Assembly (NCBI GenBank): GCA_903905685.1
Contig: CAIVHI010000427.1
Span: 1-5,067 of the forward strand
Source of the DNA: an uncultured Bacteroidota bacterium
Lineage (GTDB): Bacteria > Bacteroidota > Bacteroidia > Chitinophagales > Chitinophagaceae
Direction: 5' to 3'
DNA: 5,067 nucleotides
In this document: piece after piece, positions 1 through 5,067 of the stretch
How positions within the stretch are numbered: the first letter of the stretch is position 1
Layout: each line of letters starts with the position of its first letter
Notes under the pieces: model-generated
The model's database searches: none
What the model saw: only the letters and a program-made list of their open reading frames with translations
Told to the model about the DNA's origin: nothing
Program-made: the position numbers and the translations under genes

Positions 1-1280
1 TCGGTCTTCAGCCGCGCGCCCTTGCAGGTGGGACACATGTTTAGCGACATGAATTTCTCGGCCCAACTGCGCACGCCTTCCGATGATGTTTCGTTGAACC
101 AGCGCATCACCATGTTGGCAATACCCTCAAAAGTCTGTTGGTCGCCGCCGTGCTCCCCGAAGTTGGAGTCAGGATTATAAGTCAGTACCCCGTCTTCATT
201 GCCAAACAGCAACAGGTTCATTTGCTGTTGCGGGATTTCGCCCACGGGAATATTCATCGGAATTTTGTGCTTCTTGGCAAATACGGCAATACTCTTGAAA
301 GACCACGCTTCGCGTTCGTTGCCCAAGGGGGCAATACCACCGTCGGTTATGCTTTTGGTAGGGTCGGGCAGTATTTCCTCCATATTGATTTCATAAACCG
401 AGCCCAAGCCGCCACACTTGGGGCAAGCGCCGTATGGGGAGTTGAAGGAGAACGTATTGGGAGAGGGCTCTTCGTAAGAAATGCCCGTGTCGGAGCACAT
501 CAGTTGGCGGCTATATGCGGTAACTACATTCGTTTCGGCATCAGCCACCAGCATGAGGCCCTTACCCACTTGCAACGACTTTTGCACGCTTTGGCTGAGT
601 CGTCCGGCTTCTTCGGGCTTCACAATGATACGGTCCACTATGGCTTCCACATCGTGGGTTTTATAGCGGTCCAACTGCATTTTCTCTTTAAGTTCCAATA
701 CTTCGCCGTCCACCCTCACCTTTAAATAGCCTTGCTTGCGCAGTTGCTCGAACAATTCGCGGTAGTGGCCCTTTCGGCCCCTTACAAGCGGCGCCAAAAG
801 CAACACCTTCTTGCCCGGGAAGTTTTCGCGAAGGTGGTTCACAATTTCCTCCTCGCTGAACTTGCGCATGAGTTTGCCGGTATTGTACGAATAGGCATCG
901 CCTATACGGGCATAAAGCAACCTTAGAAAGTCGTACACTTCGGTAACCGTGCCGACGGTAGACCTTGGATTTCGGTTGGTTGTTTTCTGCTCTATCGAGA
1001 TGACAGGCGATAGTCCGGATATCTTATCGGCATCGGGGCGTTCCAAGTCGCCCATAAACTGGCGGGCATAGGCCGAAAAACTCTCCATATATCGGCGTCG
1101 GCCTTCGGCAAAAATGGTGTCGAAAGCTAACGACGACTTACCGCTACCACTAATGCCTGTAATTACAACTAGTTTGTTCTTAGGTATTTGAACATCAATA
1201 TTTTTTAGATTGTGTACCCGTGCACCGGAAACTTCGATGAAGTTTCCGCGATGGCCGCCAACGGCTCCGGTTTCCAACAT
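1..1280 (-). CDS. uvrA: UvrA, excinuclease ABC subunit A (N-terminal 426 residues, cut by window edge)
   Basis: UvrA is the ATP-dependent DNA-damage sensor of cytoplasmic nucleotide excision repair; it loads UvrB onto lesions. Seen in the translation: VHNLKNIDV at 22-30, Walker A GISGSGKS at 42-49 (Lys48), FAEGRRRYMES at 57-67, and the Q-loop stretch ISIEQKTTNRNPRSTVGTVTE at 94-114 (Gln98). The UvrB-binding region, roughly 130-245, includes LLAPLVRGRKG. The first signature/zinc module has FSFNSPYGACPKCGGLG, with Cys286 and Cys289. A further CPTC (Cys416, Cys419) lies near the edge. UvrA is usually about 940 residues, so over half is missing, including the ABC signature and the second ATPase. 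ATG at 1280 is the only ATG after the in-frame stop at 1347-1349 and puts Walker A at the usual distance. Odd point: Thr265 stands where E. coli UvrA has the second zinc cysteine. No Shine-Dalgarno is visible. It is divergent from the PKD-protein gene, with no sign of shared function. Confidence 0.97.
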   Translation of the reverse strand, partial: MLETGAVGGHRGNFIEVSGARVHNLKNIDVQIPKNKLVVITGISGSGKSSLAFDTIFAEGRRRYMESFSAYARQFMGDLERPDADKISGLSPVISIEQKTTNRNPRSTVGTVTEVYDFLRLLYARIGDAYSYNTGKLMRKFSEEEIVNHLRENFPGKKVLLLAPLVRGRKGHYRELFEQLRKQGYLKVRVDGEVLELKEKMQLDRYKTHDVEAIVDRIIVKPEEAGRLSQSVQKSLQVGKGLMLVADAETNVVTAYSRQLMCSDTGISYEEPSPNTFSFNSPYGACPKCGGLGSVYEINMEEILPDPTKSITDGGIAPLGNEREAWSFKSIAVFAKKHKIPMNIPVGEIPQQQMNLLLFGNEDGVLTYNPDSNFGEHGGDQQTFEGIANMVMRWFNETSSEGVRSWAEKFMSLNMCPTCKGARLKT

Positions 1281-1407
1281 GGTAGAGGATTGAAGTGGTT
1301 TGATGGTGCGAAAATAAGTCAAAAAATACTGTTGGACCGAGCTACATCATGGATGGGCTAGGTATCATAGCTTCATTTTTGTCGCTAATTATTGCCCGCA
1401 CTTAAAA

Positions 1408-1431
1408 AGATGCTGAGGAAGATGCTCCTCA
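1408..1431. repeat. Short inverted repeat overlapping a direct repeat
   Basis: TGAGGA (1414-1419) and TCCTCA (1426-1431) form a perfect 6-bp inverted repeat around a 6-nt spacer. The same stretch holds two copies of AGATGCT (1408-1414 and 1420-1426) starting 12 bp apart, about one helical turn. It lies about 60 bp upstream of the candidate promoter of the rightward gene and about 130 bp upstream of the uvrA start. It could be a regulator binding site, or chance. It is not followed by a T-run, so it does not look like an intrinsic terminator. Confidence 0.3.
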
Positions 1432-1491
1432 TACACGAATTTGTTTAGTACCGACATGCTTTTAGCGTTTTGTGCATAATATCAAATTTTA

Positions 1492-1523
1492 TTTGTGATT
1501 TGCATCTTTTGTTAATAAGTTTG
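1492..1523 (+). promoter_or_regulatory. Candidate Bacteroidota-type sigma-ABfr promoter for the PKD-array gene
   Basis: TTTG at 1492-1495 is followed after 20 bp by TAAGTTTG at 1516-1523. This matches the published Bacteroides primary-sigma consensus, TTTG at -33 and TAnnTTTG at -7, with normal spacing. Transcription would start near 1528-1531, giving a 5' leader of about 80 nt before the ATG at 1611. The match and spacing are seen in the sequence; activity is inferred. In AT-rich DNA a chance match is possible, but this is the only well-spaced one on this strand of the intergenic region. Confidence 0.55.
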
Positions 1524-1554
1524 TGGACTTTTTATTTTCGACGCGCCCTTGTCT

Positions 1555-1577
1555 AAGGAGGGTTGTGTATTGTGTAT
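1555..1577 (+). other. AAGGAGGG tract and tandem TGTGTAT 7-mer in the 5' leader of the PKD-array gene
   Basis: AAGGAGGG at 1555-1562 is a near-perfect Shine-Dalgarno sequence but ends 48 nt before the ATG at 1611, too far to serve that codon. Two copies of TGTGTAT follow directly (1564-1570, 1571-1577). Tiny frames with GTG or TTG starts follow the tract, for example GTG at 1565 reading ten codons to TGA at 1595, but their spacing from the tract is poor. Bacteroidota rarely use Shine-Dalgarno pairing, so the tract may be chance or a leader element. Function unknown. Confidence 0.25.
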
Positions 1578-1610
1578 CGTGTTTGAATTTTTTTTGAAAA
1601 TTAGATTTGT

Positions 1611-1676
1611 ATGACGCAAAAATTACGACTTTTTGTCTTGGTTGTCAGCCTGTTACTGCCTTTTGCAGCGGGTGCG
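1611..1676 (+). other. Signal peptide of the PKD-array protein
   Basis: Residues 1-22 show a short positive N-region (MTQKLR), a hydrophobic core (LFVLVVSLLLPF, 7-18) and a small-residue cleavage motif, Ala20-Gly21-Ala22, before Gln23. This is a standard Sec signal peptidase I signal. There is no lipobox cysteine near the cleavage point; the first cysteine is Cys36. The protein is therefore predicted to be soluble in the periplasm or exported further rather than lipid-anchored. Confidence 0.88.
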
Positions 1677-4600
1677 CAGCTTACCGCGAAATTCGGTGCA
1701 TCCCGGCGTGCCGGCTGTATTTCACTCGGTGTTCCTATCTCAGACTCTACCAACTACACCTTGGGGTCGGGTCACGGATACAAGTGTACTTACGTGTTCT
1801 ACAGGGATTCGGCTTCCATCATTCTTGACTCTTCGGTAGTTTATTCAAGTACCATCGTTCCATATTCGCCCATCGTCAACTTGACGACTGCGGGTAAGTA
1901 TACGGTTAAGGAAACCGTCATCGATACAATCGCCGGCGATACATCGGTTTATAAACTCACCGACTATGTTTATGCATCCAATCCGCTGAACATCAGTTTC
2001 TCTACCAAACATCCGGCTGCCGACACCGGCTATCAATGTGTCGGTAAGACGGTTACGTTCGTCAATACGTCCGATTCCGTTGCGGGTTGCTCCGCGTCCT
2101 ACAAATGGCACATCAATGGTCCGTCCTTCGATACCACCATTAACAATGCCAATAGGTCTGATACTTTCAATATTACGTTCAATAAGTACGGGAGGTTCGA
2201 CGTTTCCCTAGTGGTAAATTCATGTGCGTTTACTTGTAATGGCTATACCACTTCGGTTGGCTACATCAAGATAGATTCATTCCCTGTTGCCTGTTTTTCA
2301 ACAATCGACACCACTCCCTGCAGTGTTCCCGTAGCAGTTCCTTTCTTAAATTGTTCATCAGGAGCGGGCAGCTATTTCTGGAGATTTGGTGACGGAGCAA
2401 CATCGACATCAGCCAATCCGATTCACACCTACAACGTAAGTGGCAATTACACGGATACAATGATTGCCTATTCCAATTTTGCGCATTGCGCCACAACATT
2501 GGTAAAAAACAATTTCATCCGCATTGGCAACAAAAATTTCGGCTTCGTCATGTCGGGCACAACCGGCGGACTGCCCAAAAACGTATTCTGTCAAGGCGAC
2601 TCGGTAATTCTAAAAGACACCACAACCTTAGCTGCCAAGCACTTTGCTTGGTACGACAATGTGGGAAACAGTAGGACTGTTAACCCCACGTCTCTCATTT
2701 ACACCACTCCTGGGATTTACTCAATTACGGATTCCGTTTACACTACAACCGGGTGTTTTGGTACAGCTACCAAGACGCTTACCATTAACGGACTTCCTGT
2801 GGTTACCTCGGTTAATACGGGCCCCAATAGCTTGTTAACTTCCGATTCCAACGTGATCTACCATTGCTCGGTTCCGTTCTATGTGAAATATGATGCATCG
2901 GTTGCAGGTGGAATGCCTCCGTTCTCCTACAAATGGTGGTTTGGCGACAGCCATGCGGGGCCCGACAGTTCTACGCTGGCCAATCCGGTCCACATTTTCA
3001 CGGTGGCCCCATTTTCCGGTACCTATGGAGACACGGTAATCGTAACTGATGCCAATGGCTGCTCGTCCGGAATATTTTTCGATACAAGTATCCATATTCG
3101 TCCGCCCGTATTGAACATCAACTTGACTTTTGACTCGGGTTGTACGCCCTTCCCTTTTATCTATACAACTACAATTGCCAATGTAGGTTTGGATTCCATA
3201 CCGTTCACAGTAGATTCCATCACATTTAGCAATTCTGCGGGTTATTTGATGTCGGACATGACTGGAGCAAGAACGGGGATTGATACGATTCGCACCGGGG
3301 ATTATCATACCACCGCTACTTTCCATTACCATTTGCCTGCATATTTAGGTGGGTGCGGGTATGATACCTCGATTTCGGTCCACGTTGGCGCCATTCATCC
3401 CGATTTGACCCATATTACTTTCGATACCTTGGTTTGTCCAAACGTGAAGGCAAATTTTAGGGCGGATTCATCACTTTGCCCTACTTGTACCTATGCGTGG
3501 AATTTTGGTGCGGCGGGAACCGGATACAAACAAATTTACGATACGGCTGTGGCTTTCCCAACGCCCGGCTATAAGCGCATTATTGTAATTGGTAGCCTCT
3601 TGGGCTGTTCCGATACTCTGAAAACCCATGATACCGTACACGTATTGCCGCCGGCTATGGCGCTGGTGGGTGCCGTACAACCGGTCTGCTACCCAGCCGA
3701 TTCGCTTCACGATTTTGCCTTTACCGCAAGTTTGGTGACGGTTCCGGGTGCGCACGTGTTCTACCGTTGGGATTGGGGTGATGGCCTGACCTCCGCATCA
3801 GATACTTTCCGTATCATGAGGCATAACTTCCCTGATTATGACATGGTTTGGAATGTTACGGTGTATGACAGCGTCAGCACGACGGGATGTACCAATATTG
3901 ATACCATTAAGGTCAACTCGTTTGCATTTGTGGATTCGTTCTATGCTAAAGACACATCAGAATGTTTCGGTACGCCGCACATGTTCTATGGCCCATTGCC
4001 TCCATATGGTACCAACCTCCATTATGCCCGTTATGTGTGGCATTGGGGAGATGGCGTGGCCGATACGTCCATGTCTACCGCCCTTAACAGTATTTCGCAT
4101 ACCTATGCTACTCCCGGTAATTATCGCGACACGCTGATCATCAAAAACATGTATGGTTGCTTCGATACCATTTATGCTGCTAAGAACAATCTCTATACGA
4201 TGAATCCCCACAACTACATTCATGTTGGTGGACCGATTCGTAACGCGTCGGCGACGCCTTTGGCAGGTTGTGCACCCGATTCGGTGGTATTCCACGATGC
4301 TACGGTCGATTCGTTTCCGTTGACGAAAAGGTTTTGGATTTTCAATGCTCCCCCTGTAGTCAGTGGAACGGGCGTACCTTCCACCGGCCAAATTAGAGTT
4401 TATGGTACCGATACATCGCTTGTGTTCCCTGAAGGTATATATAATGTCGTATTAATTGATTCCGATGTGTTGGGTTGCTCTATGAAAGACACCTTGCCTG
4501 TAGCTTCCCAACGCGTACATGCCTATTTTAGTTCTCCCGATGTTTGGGTTTCCGGCTGTATCGGCCACCCTTATAACTTCACTGATACCAATAGCAGTTG

Positions 4601-5067
4601 CACTTACGCTTGGAGTTTTGGCGATGGTACAACCGGAACCGGACAAAGCCCTGTGCATGCGTATACCAACACCGGTACTTATACGGTTAAGGTAATCGTG
4701 ACATCGGCCGTGGGTGGTGCTATTGCTGTGGGTTGCGTGGATTCTATGATAGACTCGAATTATGTGTCCGTTCAGCCGATGAATGTCGGGTTCTCCCTCA
4801 GCGATTCCTTCTCAGATTGCCCTCCGTTGTTCGTTGTGGGTAGCAATACTACAATACCCCCACCCGGAGGTTATCACTTTGAATGGAGATTGTTCCCGCC
4901 ACTTCCTGGAGGAGCGTTGATAGATACCTCCGCTTATCCCGACAATCTCTATACTACCATCAATACATCAGGTACCACATCTACCGTTATGCTCATCGTA
5001 TCCAATCCGATTGGTTGCCGCGATACGGCTACCAACATTGTTCAAATCAATGGCCCGGCGGGTAAGA
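1611..5067 (+). CDS. Secreted multi-PKD-domain repeat protein (N-terminal 1152 residues, cut by window edge)
   Basis: One open frame without internal stops begins at ATG 1611 and leaves the window after codon 1152. Residues 1-22 are a signal peptide, so the product is exported. The rest reads as about twelve tandem beta-sandwich domains of the PKD family. Clear Y/F-x-W-x-(F/W)-G-D-(G/S) motifs lie at 257-262, 442-447, 720-725, 810-815 and 1001-1006, with H-(T/A)-Y plus G-x-Y strands after three of them (HTY 272, HTY 830, HAY 1016). The composition is rich in Thr, Ser and Asp and poor in Lys. At least 31 cysteines occur, mostly two per repeat. In Bacteroidota such arrays are usually extracellular adhesins, gliding-associated proteins or stalks exported by the type IX secretion system with a C-terminal sorting domain; that end is not in view. 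No catalytic domain is visible. Start choice rests on the signal peptide beginning immediately at this ATG. Exact function and ligand unknown. Confidence 0.93.
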   Translation, partial: MTQKLRLFVLVVSLLLPFAAGAQLTAKFGASRRAGCISLGVPISDSTNYTLGSGHGYKCTYVFYRDSASIILDSSVVYSSTIVPYSPIVNLTTAGKYTVKETVIDTIAGDTSVYKLTDYVYASNPLNISFSTKHPAADTGYQCVGKTVTFVNTSDSVAGCSASYKWHINGPSFDTTINNANRSDTFNITFNKYGRFDVSLVVNSCAFTCNGYTTSVGYIKIDSFPVACFSTIDTTPCSVPVAVPFLNCSSGAGSYFWRFGDGATSTSANPIHTYNVSGNYTDTMIAYSNFAHCATTLVKNNFIRIGNKNFGFVMSGTTGGLPKNVFCQGDSVILKDTTTLAAKHFAWYDNVGNSRTVNPTSLIYTTPGIYSITDSVYTTTGCFGTATKTLTINGLPVVTSVNTGPNSLLTSDSNVIYHCSVPFYVKYDASVAGGMPPFSYKWWFGDSHAGPDSSTLANPVHIFTVAPFSGTYGDTVIVTDANGCSSGIFFDTSIHIRPPVLNINLTFDSGCTPFPFIYTTTIANVGLDSIPFTVDSITFSNSAGYLMSDMTGARTGIDTIRTGDYHTTATFHYHLPAYLGGCGYDTSISVHVGAIHPDLTHITFDTLVCPNVKANFRADSSLCPTCTYAWNFGAAGTGYKQIYDTAVAFPTPGYKRIIVIGSLLGCSDTLKTHDTVHVLPPAMALVGAVQPVCYPADSLHDFAFTASLVTVPGAHVFYRWDWGDGLTSASDTFRIMRHNFPDYDMVWNVTVYDSVSTTGCTNIDTIKVNSFAFVDSFYAKDTSECFGTPHMFYGPLPPYGTNLHYARYVWHWGDGVADTSMSTALNSISHTYATPGNYRDTLIIKNMYGCFDTIYAAKNNLYTMNPHNYIHVGGPIRNASATPLAGCAPDSVVFHDATVDSFPLTKRFWIFNAPPVVSGTGVPSTGQIRVYGTDTSLVFPEGIYNVVLIDSDVLGCSMKDTLPVASQRVHAYFSSPDVWVSGCIGHPYNFTDTNSSCTYAWSFGDGTTGTGQSPVHAYTNTGTYTVKVIVTSAVGGAIAVGCVDSMIDSNYVSVQPMNVGFSLSDSFSDCPPLFVVGSNTTIPPPGGYHFEWRLFPPLPGGALIDTSAYPDNLYTTINTSGTTSTVMLIVSNPIGCRDTATNIVQINGPAGK
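1716..5018 (+). repeat. Tandem array of about twelve diverged PKD-type protein repeats
   Basis: The B-C strand tryptophan (or its substitute) recurs at residues ~63, 166, 257, 347, 442, ~538, 630, 720, 810, 909, 1001 and 1092; from 166 on the steps are 90-99 residues. Eleven consecutive repeats (2-12) have one cysteine 18-27 residues before this point and one 35-47 residues after it. The second usually sits in a G-C-x-x-D-T-like turn, for example GCSDT at 665, GCFDT at 849 and GCRDT at 1135. Repeats 3, 5, 8, 9 and 11 have the canonical GD(G/S) turn. Repeats 2, 4, 7, 10 and 12 keep the tryptophan but lose the GDG. Repeats 1 and 6 lack the tryptophan and are assigned by spacing and cysteines, so they are less certain. 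DNA identity between repeats looks low, so the array is old rather than recently amplified. Confidence 0.75.

Larger units (their letters stand above)
1281..1610. other. Divergent intergenic region between uvrA and the PKD-array gene
   Basis: This stretch separates two start codons facing away from each other, so it should carry both promoters and no terminator is expected. It is AT-rich, especially 1311-1330 and 1370-1610. I see no convincing coding frame or RNA gene. Recognisable elements are a promoter match for the rightward gene (1492-1523), a short hairpin with an overlapping direct repeat (1408-1431), an AAGGAGGG tract (1555-1562), a tandem 7-mer (1564-1577) and a weak AT-only inverted repeat, AATTTT/AAAATT, at 1586-1602 just before the rightward start codon. 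For uvrA, no match to TAnnTTTG could be found on the minus strand; the closest is TATTTTCG (1316-1309), with no correctly spaced upstream TTTG. Confidence 0.8.

Noticed and set aside
138..725. 195-codon open frame on the plus strand
   Set aside because: It lies wholly antisense to uvrA, whose minus-strand translation is unmistakable, and the plus-strand product has no recognisable motif. The frames at 199-396, 481-666 and 732-926 are the same kind of shadow.
1309..1328. TATTTTCG and TATTTTTTG on the minus strand as possible uvrA promoter elements
   Set aside because: Each deviates from TAnnTTTG by one substitution or one extra base, and no TTTG or TTG lies at the required distance upstream.
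1340..1372. AGCTA/TAGCT and GCTA/TAGC inverted repeats upstream of uvrA
   Set aside because: Stems are only 4-5 bp and there is no T-run, so they are not distinguishable from chance.
1602..1609. TAGATTTG, a second match to TAnnTTTG, immediately before the ATG at 1611
   Set aside because: Transcription would begin inside or after the start codon and no other in-frame start is near. The nearest TTTG (1582-1585) is only 16 bp away, so it is likely chance.
2835..3332. 165-codon open frame on the minus strand
   Set aside because: It is antisense to the PKD-array gene. Very frequent Asp-Thr codons (GAT ACN) and other repeated codons give long stop-free antisense stretches rich in Arg, Ile and Gly. 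The same explains 1845-2111, 2266-2499, 3471-3755, 3957-4391 and 4452-4658.
1611..5067. Possible frameshift or pseudogene in the repeat protein, suggested by eroded motifs
   Set aside because: The frame was checked at the tryptophan codons of repeats 2-5 and 7-12 (2106 to 4884) and at the final codon; all fall in the same phase as ATG 1611 and no stop occurs.
1..5067. A defence island, mobile element, CRISPR array or RNA gene
   Set aside because: No short regularly spaced DNA repeats, transposase, terminal inverted repeats or tRNA/rRNA-like sequence was found; both genes have ordinary explanations.

Overview
The window holds two divergently arranged, incomplete genes separated by about 330 bp of AT-rich DNA. 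The organism is most likely a member of the Bacteroidota, possibly of the Chitinophagia/Sphingobacteriia type. Three things point there: a very long secreted PKD-array protein rich in Asp-Thr and Gly-Cys-x-Asp-Thr motifs, a good match to the Bacteroidota promoter consensus (TTTG, about 20 bp, TAnnTTTG), and the lack of a Shine-Dalgarno sequence directly before either start codon. The genus cannot be named from this window.

Positions 1-1280, minus strand: the first 426 codons of uvrA, the damage-recognition ATPase of nucleotide excision repair. The Walker A motif, Q-loop region, UvrB-binding region and the CPKC half of the first zinc module are all readable. The gene runs off the left edge.

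Positions 1281-1610: a divergent intergenic region. It carries a candidate promoter for the rightward gene, a 6-bp hairpin with an overlapping direct repeat, and an unusual purine-rich leader with an AAGGAGGG tract that lies too far from the start codon to act as its ribosome binding site.

Positions 1611-5067, plus strand: the first 1152 codons of one uninterrupted reading frame that runs off the right edge. It encodes a signal peptide followed by about twelve tandem beta-sandwich domains of the PKD type, about 90-100 residues each. Five keep a clear W-x-(F/W)-G-D-(G/S) motif and the others are eroded. Eleven consecutive repeats carry two cysteines at equivalent positions, which suggests a disulfide-stabilised extracellular stalk or adhesin. 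A type IX secretion sorting domain may follow beyond the window, but this cannot be seen.

The two genes show no functional link; one is housekeeping DNA repair and the other a lineage-specific surface or secreted protein. No RNA genes, mobile elements, CRISPR arrays or defence systems were seen. The most interesting content is the internal architecture of the PKD-array protein.
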